Positions 18,694-27,386 of a stretch of 64,000 bases of DNA are shown piece by piece. Source of the stretch: Jonesia denitrificans DSM 20603 (GTDB taxonomy: Bacteria; Actinomycetota; Actinomycetes; Actinomycetales; Cellulomonadaceae); NCBI RefSeq assembly GCF_000024065.1, contig NC_013174.1, positions 1,488,001-1,552,000 on the forward strand. Direction: 5' to 3'. Every line of letters begins with the position of its first letter. The stretch's first letter is position 1. The notes beneath the pieces were generated by a model, which was not told the DNA's origin, did not search any database, and was given only the letters and a program-made list of their open reading frames with translations. The translations under genes and the position numbers were made by a program.

Positions 18694-20730
18694 TCATTCA
18701 TCCATAGCCCGCGGCTGACCCGACTGAGCAAAGTGTGTGTGTTCAATTCCCACCGTCCGAGACGATGACAGCTGCCACGGTACCGCAGAGATCACCACCC
18801 CAGGGGTAAACAGCAACCGTGACTTCAGCCTCATCGCACTTTGGTTGTGCAAAAACTGTTCCCACCAATGTCCCACCACGTACTCAGGCACATACACCAC
18901 CACCAAATCTCGTGGCGATTGACGGCGGATTGATCGCACATAGGACAACACTGGGCGAGTGATTTCACGGTACGGCGACGACAACACCCGCAACGGCACC
19001 GGAACGTCTAACGCCTCCCACTGTGCGAGCAGCTCCTCACCATCATCACCATCAACACCAACTGTGACTGCTTCCAACGTATTGGGGCGTGTTGCACGCG
19101 CATACGACAGGGCCCGCATCGTGGGTTTGTGGATCTTAGACACCAACACAATGGCATGAACCCGCGACGGCAAAGCACGTGCCGAAGCGATATCCTCGCC
19201 CAACTCCAACTCATCAGAAACCGAATCGTAGTGCCGACGGATGCCACGCATCACCGCGAACACCACCGCCATCACCAACAAAGTGATCCACGCGCCATGA
19301 AGGAACTTCGTGACCAACACAACGATCAGTACCGTGCCAGTCATCACAAACCCGACTGCGTTCACAACACGTGAGCGGCGCATCGAACGCCGCGCCTGCG
19401 GGTCAGCGGCCACCCGCAGCCGAGAGTTCCAATGCTTGACCATAGCCAACTGGGACAAGGTGAAGGAAATAAAAACACCCACGATATACAGCTGAATCAG
19501 GCTTGTGACTTGAGCATCAAACGCCACAATGAGAATGATCGCCCCCACAGCCAGAGTCATGATGCCGTTAGAAAACGCAAGCCGGTCGCCACGGGTGTGC
19601 ATCTGGCGCGGTAAGTAACCATCCCGGGCCAGTATCGACCCTAAGACGGGAAACCCGTTGAAGGCCGTGTTTGCTGCCAACACCAAGATGAGCCCGGTAA
19701 TAGCAGAAATTCCAATGAACATCCACGGTGCCTGCGCGAACACCACCTCAGCGAGTTGCGACAACACCGGGTGCTGTTCATACGATGCGGGAACCGCGGA
19801 ACCATCAGCTTGCGTGAGCTGACGCGCAGGTTCTTCCACGTAACGCACGTTCGTCGCCACAGCAAGAGTGACAATCGTGGCAAGCATGGCCGCTGAGATG
19901 ACCCCCAACAACAACAATGTCGTCGCAGCGTTTCGCGACTTCGGTCGCTGAAAAGAAGGGACACCGTTAGAAATTGCTTCCACACCGGTCAGCGCCGCAC
20001 ACCCCGAAGCAAACGCCCGTGCCACCAAGATGGCACCACCTAACCCCACCAGACCTTGGTCAAACGCCGCGTCCGGGACCACAAGGAAATCGGCACTCGG
20101 GGCCTGGCCCAAGGAACCAGTGAACGCCTGGAATGCACCAAACACGGCGATCAACCCAACAGCGATCATGAACAAATACACGGGAACAGCGAAGAACCGA
20201 CCAGACTCTTTCACGCCCCGCAGGTTCATCACCATCAAGAACAACACAACAGCGATCGCTACCCACGTTTCATGACCACGAAACCACGGAATCGCTGAGG
20301 ACGCATACTGAGCACCAGCAGAAATAGACACCGCCACAGTCAGGACGTAGTCAACAAGAAGCGCGCTCGCGACAGACACACCCGCCCCTTGGCCAAGGTT
20401 TGTGCTCACCACCTCATAATCCCCACCCCCCGAAGGGTAGGCGCGGACATTTTGGCGGTAGGACGCAACAACCACCAGCAACACGATGATGACTGCTAAC
20501 CCAACCCATGGGGAGATCGTCACCGCAGTGACACCCGCCAATGCCATCGTGAGCACAATTTCATCCGGCGCATAGGCGACCGACGACAACGCGTCAGACG
20601 CAAAAACAGGAAGCGCAAGCCGTTTCGGTAACAGTGTGTGCCCGAGACGGTCAGAGTTCATGGGCCGCCCCAGCATCAACCGCTTGGCGACATCAATAAT
20701 TTCCGACACGTTGACCAATGCTATGCCCAT
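18694..20730 (-). CDS. APC-superfamily permease, KimA-like potassium importer
   Basis: About 678 residues. The first 470 hold roughly twelve membrane helices beginning with ALPVFASDALSSVAYAPDEI, the N-terminal motif of the KimA/YdaO branch of the APC superfamily. The last 200 residues form a cytoplasmic domain (VHAIVLVSKIHKPTMRALSY, LVVVYVPEYVVGHWWEQFLH) typical of that branch. KimA proteins are proton-coupled K+ importers. Divergent from it, 51 bp away, are two TrkA/RCK genes, supporting a potassium role. The start is uncertain: a GTG at about 20709 (reading SEIIDVAKRL) is an alternative. General amino acid transport is the other annotation to consider. Confidence 0.8.
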   Translation of the reverse strand: MGIALVNVSEIIDVAKRLMLGRPMNSDRLGHTLLPKRLALPVFASDALSSVAYAPDEIVLTMALAGVTAVTISPWVGLAVIIVLLVVVASYRQNVRAYPSGGGDYEVVSTNLGQGAGVSVASALLVDYVLTVAVSISAGAQYASSAIPWFRGHETWVAIAVVLFLMVMNLRGVKESGRFFAVPVYLFMIAVGLIAVFGAFQAFTGSLGQAPSADFLVVPDAAFDQGLVGLGGAILVARAFASGCAALTGVEAISNGVPSFQRPKSRNAATTLLLLGVISAAMLATIVTLAVATNVRYVEEPARQLTQADGSAVPASYEQHPVLSQLAEVVFAQAPWMFIGISAITGLILVLAANTAFNGFPVLGSILARDGYLPRQMHTRGDRLAFSNGIMTLAVGAIILIVAFDAQVTSLIQLYIVGVFISFTLSQLAMVKHWNSRLRVAADPQARRSMRRSRVVNAVGFVMTGTVLIVVLVTKFLHGAWITLLVMAVVFAVMRGIRRHYDSVSDELELGEDIASARALPSRVHAIVLVSKIHKPTMRALSYARATRPNTLEAVTVGVDGDDGEELLAQWEALDVPVPLRVLSSPYREITRPVLSYVRSIRRQSPRDLVVVYVPEYVVGHWWEQFLHNQSAMRLKSRLLFTPGVVISAVPWQLSSSRTVGIEHTHFAQSGQPRAMDE

Positions 20731-20781
20731 CGCGGGCTACGTGTTACCCCTTGCCCCCTCAATGGTGTAGTTTCCTTAACT

Positions 20782-21453
20782 GTGCACTTCATCATTATGG
20801 GATGTGGACGGGTAGGAGCAACACTCGCCCAATCACTCGAACACCGCGGACACTCCGTTGCCGTGGTGGACCAAAACCCTGACTCTTTCCGTCGACTTCC
20901 CCCCGATTTCGGGGGCAAGAAGGTCACCGGAATTGGTTTTGACCGCGACACTCTCACCCAAGCCGGTGTGGACGAATGCTACGCCTTGGCAGCGGTGTCA
21001 GACGGCGATAACTCCAACATTTTGACCGCACGTGTGGCACGAGAAAAGTTCGGGGTTCAGCACGTTGTCGCTCGCATTTACGACACACAGCGTGCCGAGA
21101 TTTACCAACGGTTAGGGATTTCGACGGTCGCCACCGTCCGGTGGACTGCAGACCAGGTGCTCCGCCGCATGCTCCCACTAGGGGCAACAGATGAGTATCG
21201 TGATCCGTCCGGAAATGTGCGCTTGTGCCAAATGGATGTCCACCCCGACTGGTACGGCACTACCATGCGAAAAATCGACGAACTCACAGGTGCGCGAACC
21301 GCGTTCATAGCCCGTTATGGCACCGGTCAACTCGCCGAACCTCTGACCGTCCTCCAAGAAGGGGACGTCCTTCACATGCTTGTCCACGCCACGGAAGTCA
21401 CCGATGTGGAACGCACTCTCACTCACCCACCACACCAGGAGGACGCATCGTGA
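20782..21453 (+). CDS. TrkA-type RCK potassium channel regulator (CeoB-like)
   Basis: 223 residues from a GTG at 20782. It starts MHFIIMGCGRVGATLAQSLE, with the Rossmann glycine motif GCGRVG, then a TrkA-C domain near the C-terminus (TAFIARYGTGQLAEPLTVL...GDVLHMLV). RCK proteins bind NAD(H) or nucleotides and gate K+ transporters at the inner membrane face. The stop overlaps the GTG of a second TrkA gene, so both are coupled and probably act as a heteromer on the divergently encoded KimA-like permease. The open frame extends upstream to 20638, but that part overlaps the divergent gene. Confidence 0.88.
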   Translation: MHFIIMGCGRVGATLAQSLEHRGHSVAVVDQNPDSFRRLPPDFGGKKVTGIGFDRDTLTQAGVDECYALAAVSDGDNSNILTARVAREKFGVQHVVARIYDTQRAEIYQRLGISTVATVRWTADQVLRRMLPLGATDEYRDPSGNVRLCQMDVHPDWYGTTMRKIDELTGARTAFIARYGTGQLAEPLTVLQEGDVLHMLVHATEVTDVERTLTHPPHQEDAS

Positions 21454-22127
21454 AGGTGGTGATCGCAGGAGCGGGATCTGTGGGTCGCTCTATCGCCTTA
21501 GAGCTGTTAACCAACGACCACGACGTGACAATTATTGACCGTCACCCCTCAGCAATGCGTGTTGCGCAGGTCCCTGAAGCGGAGTGGATTCTTGCCGATG
21601 CGTGCGAACTGAAAACCATGGATGAAGCGAACGTGGGCGACTGCGACGTTGTTGTCGCTGCGACGGGCGATGACAAAGCGAACCTTGTCATTTCGTTGCT
21701 TGCCAAAACTGAATACGGTGTTCCCCGTGTTGTTGCCCGAGTCAATAACCCTCGCAACGAGTGGATGTATGACGACTCCTGGGGCGTTGACGTGGCTGTG
21801 TCAACGCCACGCATTATGACTGCGATGGTCGAAGAGGCTGTTGCCGTAGGTGACTTAGTCAAGATCTTCACGTTCCACCAGTCAGGCGCTGACATCCTCG
21901 AATTCACCGTACCTCCTGGGTTTGCACTGATTGGTCGCACGATCGCACAGATCCAGTGGCCTGCTGACACAGTTCTCGCAGCGATCGTCCGCGGTGGGCT
22001 TCCTATCGCGCCGAGCCAAGACGACACCCTTGAGGTCGGGGACGAGTTGTTGTTTGTTACAGGTCCTGACGTGACTGTTGATCAACTTCATTCGGTGCTG
22101 GCGTCCGGTGAATCAGCCGCCACGTAA
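21450..22127 (+). CDS. TrkA-type RCK potassium channel regulator (CeoC-like)
   Basis: 225 residues beginning (M)KVVIAGAGSVGRSIALELL, an NAD-binding RCK_N domain with GAGSVG and the ANLVISLLAKTEYGVPRVVARVNNP segment. A TrkA-C domain follows from about residue 140 (ILEFTVPPGFALIGRTIAQI). GGAGGACGCATC GTG gives a clear ribosome site and start inside the GTGA overlap. Its 3' end overlaps the convergent DUF3159 gene by 71 bases. Synteny matches Rv2691-Rv2692. Confidence 0.88.
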   Translation: MKVVIAGAGSVGRSIALELLTNDHDVTIIDRHPSAMRVAQVPEAEWILADACELKTMDEANVGDCDVVVAATGDDKANLVISLLAKTEYGVPRVVARVNNPRNEWMYDDSWGVDVAVSTPRIMTAMVEEAVAVGDLVKIFTFHQSGADILEFTVPPGFALIGRTIAQIQWPADTVLAAIVRGGLPIAPSQDDTLEVGDELLFVTGPDVTVDQLHSVLASGESAAT

Positions 22128-22800
22128 GCCATAGCACAAGCGCAAAAAGTGGAACACCCATGACGAGGCGGGCAGTTCCCAGAGCACCAACCGCGTCGTC
22201 GCCCGCGAAGTACAGTGGGGCTTGGACTCCCAGGCGCGCGAGGAACATGGCGATCCACAACCACGTTGCAATGGTGTAGCGTTTCATCAGGTCGCTGTCG
22301 TTGCGCCACGAGGTGTCAAAAAGCTGCCGCCAGGAGACGTCTTCGCCCGCTTTTGCGCGCGCAGCCTGATCAGAGAAGCCTGATTTGAACAGTTCGACAA
22401 GGACACCCACACCAGGCCAGCGCACGATCAGGGACACCGCGAGCGCCACTGCGTAGCTGAGGTTGACGACAAGCCCCCACACGTAGAAATCTCCGGCGCT
22501 ACCGGAGCGCCATGCGGCGAACACGCCGATCGCGACCCCAAAGACCCCAGAAAAGGCAAGGGTCACTGGTGTCCGTTGCGCAAGTCGTATTCCCACGAAG
22601 ACGAGAGCTAGTCCCAACGAACCAATCAGTGCGGGGGTCAGTTGCTGGGTGACCACAAACACGATGAGGTACACCAGACCTGGGGCTGTTGCTTCGATGA
22701 GGCCGCGTACTCCGCCAACGGCTTCCCAGGTGTTGAAATTGTCTTGGGCGATGGCACGCATCCCGCGCGCTGGTGGTTGCGCTGAGGGTGTGTTCGTCAC
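22057..22800 (-). CDS. DUF3159 family membrane protein
   Basis: 247 residues with about six membrane helices in pairs (APGLVYLIVFVVTQQLTPAL, SLGLALVFVGIRLAQ, LAFSGVFGVAIGVFAAW, VVNLSYAVALAVSLIVR, TWLWIAMFLARLGVQAPLYF, MGVPLFALVLWLTWRLI). Length, helix layout and position between the trkA pair and an OB-fold gene identify the actinobacterial DUF3159 family. Function is unknown. It heads a minus-strand run with the next genes downstream on the opposite side of trkA, and ends inside the trkA coding region by tail-to-tail overlap. Confidence 0.85.
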   Translation of the reverse strand: MTNTPSAQPPARGMRAIAQDNFNTWEAVGGVRGLIEATAPGLVYLIVFVVTQQLTPALIGSLGLALVFVGIRLAQRTPVTLAFSGVFGVAIGVFAAWRSGSAGDFYVWGLVVNLSYAVALAVSLIVRWPGVGVLVELFKSGFSDQAARAKAGEDVSWRQLFDTSWRNDSDLMKRYTIATWLWIAMFLARLGVQAPLYFAGDDAVGALGTARLVMGVPLFALVLWLTWRLIHRTPAPNEVDQQSRQDL

Positions 22801-22801
22801 G

Positions 22802-23182
22802 TTATTCTCCTGGTTTTGGCTTCAGCGCGTAGCGGGGGTTGTACAGCACTTGTCGGCCATTGGTGGTGACAACGAGTCCGTGTGCTTTGAGGCGTGCTCC
22901 TGGTTCTATGCCACTGATCCGGCGTCGCCCCAGCCAGATCAAGTCGATGGCACCGCTTCCGTCGTACAGCTCCACTTCGAGTGCCGCGGTTCCCCCGTGG
23001 GGTCTGAGGACAACTGAACGGACCACTCCACTGAGGTTGGCGCGTTGGCGTGGTTGGGCCTCGGCAATGGGGATGACGTCGGTGTCGAGTGCGGCTTCTT
23101 TGCGTTCTTCGTCTGCTGCGACTTGATCAGCGGAGGGAAAGATACGCCGAATGAGTGTCGACGCTGGGCGTTGTCCAACCAA
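22802..23182 (-). CDS. OB-fold nucleic acid-binding domain protein
   Basis: 126 residues. The C-terminal two thirds form an OB-fold (ANLSGVVRSVVLRPHGGTAA, YDGSGAIDLIWLGRRRISGI, GLVVTTNGRQVLYNPRYAL) like the one in RecG wedge domains. The likely start is TTG at 23182, immediately after the stop of the DUF3710 gene, with a GAGG about ten bases upstream. The start is therefore tentative. Nucleic-acid binding is assumed from the fold. It lies between DUF3710 and DUF3159, as in many actinomycetes, and is likely cotranscribed with both. Confidence 0.78.
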   Translation of the reverse strand: MVGQRPASTLIRRIFPSADQVAADEERKEAALDTDVIPIAEAQPRQRANLSGVVRSVVLRPHGGTAALEVELYDGSGAIDLIWLGRRRISGIEPGARLKAHGLVVTTNGRQVLYNPRYALKPKPGE

Positions 23183-23884
23183 TTAACGAACCTCGGTGAT
23201 CTCCGGGCCGCGGCGAAGTGGGTTGAGCGCGGGTTGGCCTTGTCCCGTGGTTGCCCGTGCGGTTGGTCGACCCGGTAGCGTCAGTTCAAGCAGGTCACGT
23301 GGAGCGCGTGGTTCTTGTCCTCGGACCACTGCGGTGTGGGCAAAAATGTCCTCGAGTGGAGCGGCGGCTGCGGGGTCGAAGGCAGCTCGACCGGAAAACA
23401 CGCCACGCAGGAACCAGCGCGGACCATCAAATCCCACAAAACGTGCTGGTTGGATTCCTTGTTGCCCGTCTTTGAGTTTCACTGGGAGTTTGACCAGAAG
23501 TTCCCGGCCGAAGGTACCGGGGACATCATCAACGGTGCCGCCTTGTTGCGTGATGGAGGCGCCAATTTCTGAGCGGATTTCGTCCCAGAGTCCTGATCGT
23601 TTCGGTGCAGCGAATGCTTGGAGTTGCAGGATTGAGTCGTTGTGTTTGATGGCAACTCCGGTGACACGTTGGGTCTTTTTGTCGACCTCCATGCGCACTT
23701 CTAACCCTTCGCGACCGGGAAGCCATAGGGCCCCCAAGTCGAGCCGGTTACCACGTTCGCCGAGGATGTCTGCGTCGTAGGGGCCGCGTTCTGGTACTTG
23801 TGCCTCGTGTTCATCGGGGCTCACCGGGCTGTGTGTTGTCGTCTCCGGTTCCTCGATGTCACTTTTGCGTCGAAACAACGCCAC
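23183..23884 (-). CDS. DUF3710 family protein
   Basis: 233 residues from a GTG at 23884 preceded by AAGGAG with six-base spacing. The N-terminus ALFRRKSDIEEPE leads into an acidic low-complexity stretch. The conserved core follows: RGPYDADILGERGNRLDLGALWLPG and RFVGFDGPRWFLRGVFSGRAA. This is the DUF3710 family, always next to dut in actinomycetes (Rv2696c-Rv2697c). No enzymatic motif is apparent and the function is unknown. The frame extends five codons further upstream to an ATG at 23899, but the ribosome site favours the GTG. Confidence 0.87.
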   Translation of the reverse strand: MALFRRKSDIEEPETTTHSPVSPDEHEAQVPERGPYDADILGERGNRLDLGALWLPGREGLEVRMEVDKKTQRVTGVAIKHNDSILQLQAFAAPKRSGLWDEIRSEIGASITQQGGTVDDVPGTFGRELLVKLPVKLKDGQQGIQPARFVGFDGPRWFLRGVFSGRAAFDPAAAAPLEDIFAHTAVVRGQEPRAPRDLLELTLPGRPTARATTGQGQPALNPLRRGPEITEVR

Positions 23885-24015
23885 GGGGCACTCCTTCACA
23901 TATTGGCAACGTCAGTGTGGTCCTGGTGCGGTGCACTGTCCGCATCCACCATAGCGCGTCTCGTGACCGTTTCGTAATACTCAATCATGGTCCGTCGGTC
24001 GTGACGATGGGGAGA

Positions 24016-24492
24016 TCACACTGGAGCGTTGTCCTGTTTGTCATTCCATCCACCCGATGAACCAAACCCACCGGCCCCGCGTGCTGATCCAGGCAACGTC
24101 GTCGCTTCAACGAAGCGCACCTGCTCCACACGTTGAATGACCAACTGCGCAATGCGGTCGCCACGGACCAGCGTGATTGCTGTTGTTGGGTCTGTGTTCA
24201 ACAGAACAACCTGAATCTCACCTCGGTAACCGGCGTCGATCGTTCCGGGCGCGTTGACCACCGTTAAGCCGTGTCGAGCAGCGAGCCCGGACCGGGGGTG
24301 CACGAAGCCAGCTAGCCCGTGAGGTAAGGCCAGTGCGACACCTGTCGGCACGGTGACACGCTCCCCCGGCTGTAGCGTCACATCGACACGCGTCACCAAG
24401 TCAGCACCCGCATCGCCAGGATGCGCATAACTGGGCACTGGGAGGTCAGCGTCAAGTCGTAGGATCAACACCTCGGGACGGTGATCAGTCAT
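24016..24492 (-). CDS. dut: dUTP diphosphatase
   Basis: 158 residues containing the trimeric dUTPase motifs in order: [12 protein letters not shown] (I), [11 protein letters not shown] (II), [15 protein letters not shown] (III, with the catalytic Asp and Tyr), [10 protein letters not shown] (IV) and the C-terminal [11 protein letters not shown]-loop-like motif (V). It hydrolyses dUTP to dUMP and PPi, limiting uracil in DNA and feeding thymidylate synthesis. The downstream DUF3093 gene found here in mycobacteria (Rv2698) is absent: only 48 bp separate dut from DUF4193. Confidence 0.96.
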   Translation of the reverse strand: MTDHRPEVLILRLDADLPVPSYAHPGDAGADLVTRVDVTLQPGERVTVPTGVALALPHGLAGFVHPRSGLAARHGLTVVNAPGTIDAGYRGEIQVVLLNTDPTTAITLVRGDRIAQLVIQRVEQVRFVEATTLPGSARGAGGFGSSGGWNDKQDNAPV

Positions 24493-24540
24493 GATGTGCT
24501 CACTTCACGGGGACAACAACCAACAGACAGGTTCGGGCTG

Positions 24541-24837
24541 TTACGCACACTCAGTGCAAATCTGCTGCCCGCTTTTGTCAATAACAAGTTGGCTGCGGTG
24601 GTGAACAAGGAAGCACGAGGTGCAGGTGAACTCGTCAGCTTGACGTGGGATCACTCGAACTGCAAGTTCTTCGCCGGAAAGATCAGCGCCTGGGAGTTCA
24701 AATCCCTCAGCTGCCTCAATTTCATCCTCGTCGACGACCCCTGAGCTCTTGTCAGACCGACGCGCTTTGAGCTCTTCGAGAGAGTCTTCGCTGATGTCTT
24801 CTTCGGTCTTGCGTGGGGCATCGTAATCGGTTGCCAT
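24541..24837 (-). CDS. DUF4193 family protein
   Basis: 98 residues starting MATDYDAPRKTEEDISEDSLEELKARR, an acidic N-terminal half, and ending in a zinc-ribbon-like CTSC...CTEC pair. This is the actinobacterial DUF4193 family, homologous to Rv2699c. The start is the Met at 24837; the frame stays open to 24990, but that extension reads through non-conserved sequence. Function is unknown; the paired CxxC motifs suggest zinc binding. Confidence 0.88.
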   Translation of the reverse strand: MATDYDAPRKTEEDISEDSLEELKARRSDKSSGVVDEDEIEAAEGFELPGADLSGEELAVRVIPRQADEFTCTSCFLVHHRSQLVIDKSGQQICTECA

Positions 24838-24983
24838 TAGTGTGGTCACACTCCGTTGCACGTGGTTGATGGTTATCCCGTCCTGGGATAGCCCTATGCC
24901 GAGTCTTAACGCATCGATGGTCCACAAAGTTCCCACAATGCGGTGGTGTCCTCGATGCCTCTGGCTAGTGAAGCCAGTGACTC

Positions 24984-25047
24984 CGCGCAATTATGCAGCG
25001 CAAAGTGTCATGGGGGCAAGTGGTAAGACACGTGGCGCGCAATTATG
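24984..25047. repeat. 12-bp direct repeat between DUF4193 and suhB
   Basis: CGCGCAATTATG occurs at 24984-24995 and again at 25036-25047, 52 bases apart, in the 222-bp gap between the two genes. A short TATCCC-GTCCT-GGGATA hairpin lies nearby, around 24875-24892. Chance or a regulatory pair are both possible. Confidence 0.4.
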
Positions 25048-25059
25048 GTGGACATCACG

Positions 25060-25941
25060 TCACAGTGGGTGCGAAGACGGGCTCTTCGAGGTGGGCAGAT
25101 CGTCAACGACGACGCCGCGAAGGATAGTGCGCAACTGTTCCACTCGGGGCTCATGCCCCACGATGGTCATCCGGGTGGTTGGGTAGTCGGTGTGTAACCC
25201 ACGACTGACTGCTCCTGCTTCTTCGGCGATCAGTTGTCCGGCCGCCACATCCCATGGGCTCAGTCCACGTTCGTAGTACAGGTCCAGCGCTCCCTCGGCC
25301 AGTGCACACAGATCCAGTGCTGCTGATCCGATCCGGCGTAGGTCTCTGATGTGCGGAAGGACGTGCGGTAGCCATTGCGCTTGGGTGAAGCGCACCTGAG
25401 GGTCGTACCCAAAACCAGTGGCGGTGAGGCACTCGCCCAGTGTGTCCGGTGTGTTGATGGCCAACCGTTGGTCTCCTTTGAAGGCCCCGTGTCCGCGAGC
25501 CGCCCACCAGAGTTCACCGTCTGGGATTCGGATCACAGCTCCAGCGAGGATCGTCCAGTCTTGTGGGTTGGGCTTGCCCTGGACTACAGCGATGGATACA
25601 GAGTGTGATGGCAGCCCGTACAGGTAGTTCACTGTCCCATCGATAGGGTCCACTACCCAGGTGAGGCCACTTGTTCCGGTGACCGTGTCGGTGGATTCCT
25701 CGCCGAGGAATCCGTCGTGTGGGCGCTGTGTGGCAAGCGCACCCCGGATGAGTTCTTCGATGTCACGGTCCATTTGCGTCACCACGTCGGTGGGGGTGGT
25801 TTTGGTGTCAAGAACGGTGGCGCGTGGCGGTTGGTGATCAACGATGTGCTGGCGTGCTGTGGTGGCGAGGGTCCGGCAGATGGCGGCTAAGTCGGTAGCG
25901 TTGATGGTGTCGTTGGTGGCGGGTGCAGTGGTGTCTGACAT
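25060..25941 (-). CDS. suhB: inositol monophosphatase family protein
   Basis: 293 residues from the Met at 25941. It has the FIG-superfamily metal motifs FLGEES, WVVDPIDGTVNYLYGLP (DPxDGT) and SPWDVAAGQLIAEEAG (WDxAAG). Enzymes of this family hydrolyse inositol phosphate or related sugar phosphates with Mg2+. In Mycobacterium SuhB is Rv2701c, at the same position between DUF4193 and the kinase/sigma region. The physiological substrate here is not shown by sequence. An upstream open extension to 26250 overlaps the divergent sepH and is not coding. Confidence 0.88.
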   Translation of the reverse strand: MSDTTAPATNDTINATDLAAICRTLATTARQHIVDHQPPRATVLDTKTTPTDVVTQMDRDIEELIRGALATQRPHDGFLGEESTDTVTGTSGLTWVVDPIDGTVNYLYGLPSHSVSIAVVQGKPNPQDWTILAGAVIRIPDGELWWAARGHGAFKGDQRLAINTPDTLGECLTATGFGYDPQVRFTQAQWLPHVLPHIRDLRRIGSAALDLCALAEGALDLYYERGLSPWDVAAGQLIAEEAGAVSRGLHTDYPTTRMTIVGHEPRVEQLRTILRGVVVDDLPTSKSPSSHPL

Positions 25942-26083
25942 GTCTTCATCGTGCCTTATGAAGGTGGAGAGAAGGTAAACGTTTCGGGTGATGTCACACT
26001 CTCCCCTGCGGCACACCGCGTGAATTACTCGTATTCTGGCCTCGGTGGGGCAACACTGGGTTAAAACTATTGCGGGAGGGTTG

Positions 26084-27331
26084 ATGACTGAGCAACCGGA
26101 GGTCCAGGTGAGGCTGTTAGGCCTCGATGGTGACCACCTTGTTCTTGGCGCGCCCGATGGTGGTCGCTTCCGATTGGAAATCACCGAAATGCTTCGTGCC
26201 GCGGTTCGCCGTGATCGTCCTGCTATTGAGCAGTTACGTGCGTTGGACAAGGCACCGTTGTCCCCGCGCGATATTCAAGCGCGCATCCGTTCAGGGATGT
26301 CCGCTGGTGAGTTGGCGGATACGTTTGGGGTCCCGGTGGAGCATGTGCGCCGTTATGAGGGCCCCGTGCTTGCTGAGCGGCAGTACATTGCCGGGCTTGC
26401 CCGTTCGGCGCCTGTTTCTGGGGATGGGGATTCCCCTCATCTTGAGGATGTGGTGGTTGATCGGTTAGCGCAACGTGGTGTTGATGTGTCCGACTTGGTG
26501 TGGGATGCCTACCGGTCTGATACTCATGGCTGGCTGGTATCGGTCACATTTGATCTTGATGACACGATTTCGCAGGCACAGTGGACGTTCCGCCCGTCAA
26601 GCAAGTCTTTGACGGCAATTGATGGGCAGGCACGGTGGTTGTCGGAAACTCGGCTCACCGGGAGCGTGCCTGTGGTGGCACCCACTCCAGGCCGACATCT
26701 GTCTGCGGTGGGTGCTGAGGTCTTTGATGTGGAAGCTTTTCAGCAACCCCGTGAGACGAGCCCTGCTGATTCTCAGGAAGCAACCCAGGCGCTCCTTGAC
26801 GAGTTGGACCGGTTGCGCGGGGTGCGAACCGGCGGGTTCCCTCATGTTGGGGATATGGTGCAAGACCCACCGTCGGTGTCGGGGGCTCCAGCCTCTGAGA
26901 ATCGACCTCGTAGTGCACCTGTCCCGATTGTGGACAATGATGCTCGCGTGTACGTGTTGTCAGCTCCTTCAGCGCAACCAGTGGACCCAGCCGTTCAGTC
27001 CACCAGCACGGCCAGCACACGCTCTGCACCGGAGGCGGTGTCTCCTATACCTGGGCGTCCTGGGCGTCCGTCTACTGTGTCAGCTCGTACCGGCAGTGTC
27101 CCGGTGACACCGCAGGCACACCGTGTGAGTGACCAGGACGATGCACCACCACACACGGGGGCGTTCACCCCACCGCGTGTGGGTAGCGCCGAGCCTGGTA
27201 CGGATGTTGATGTGTTTGGTGATCCGGTCGATGAACGCACTGTGGGTCGTTCTGGTCGCCGGAGCAAGGGGCGTCAGCGCTCCCCTATGCCGAGTTGGGA
27301 TGAAATCGTTTTTGGTACTCGAACTGATTGA
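26084..27331 (+). CDS. sepH: septation protein SepH (DUF3071)
   Basis: 415 residues from the ATG at 26084, with GGGAGGG just upstream. The N-terminal DUF3071 domain (LLGLDGDHLVL, LSPRDIQARIRSGMSAGELADTFG, VEHVRRYEGPVLAERQYIA) includes a helix-turn-helix. A long Pro/Ser/Thr-rich disordered tail ends in the basic DEIVFGTRTD. In Streptomyces and Mycobacterium SepH binds FtsZ and promotes Z-ring assembly. It is divergent from suhB with 142 bp between the starts. Confidence 0.88.
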   Translation: MTEQPEVQVRLLGLDGDHLVLGAPDGGRFRLEITEMLRAAVRRDRPAIEQLRALDKAPLSPRDIQARIRSGMSAGELADTFGVPVEHVRRYEGPVLAERQYIAGLARSAPVSGDGDSPHLEDVVVDRLAQRGVDVSDLVWDAYRSDTHGWLVSVTFDLDDTISQAQWTFRPSSKSLTAIDGQARWLSETRLTGSVPVVAPTPGRHLSAVGAEVFDVEAFQQPRETSPADSQEATQALLDELDRLRGVRTGGFPHVGDMVQDPPSVSGAPASENRPRSAPVPIVDNDARVYVLSAPSAQPVDPAVQSTSTASTRSAPEAVSPIPGRPGRPSTVSARTGSVPVTPQAHRVSDQDDAPPHTGAFTPPRVGSAEPGTDVDVFGDPVDERTVGRSGRRSKGRQRSPMPSWDEIVFGTRTD

Positions 27332-27386
27332 GCCTGTGTTGTGACCAGCACGTGCAGTTGGCCGCCCATACCAGTTGGCGGGGCTT

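Noticed and set aside
27362-27381. Hairpin between sepH and the phosphodiesterase gene
   Set aside because: Only a 5-bp stem (CCGCC/GGCGG) can form; the following CTTTT is suggestive but too weak to call a terminator.
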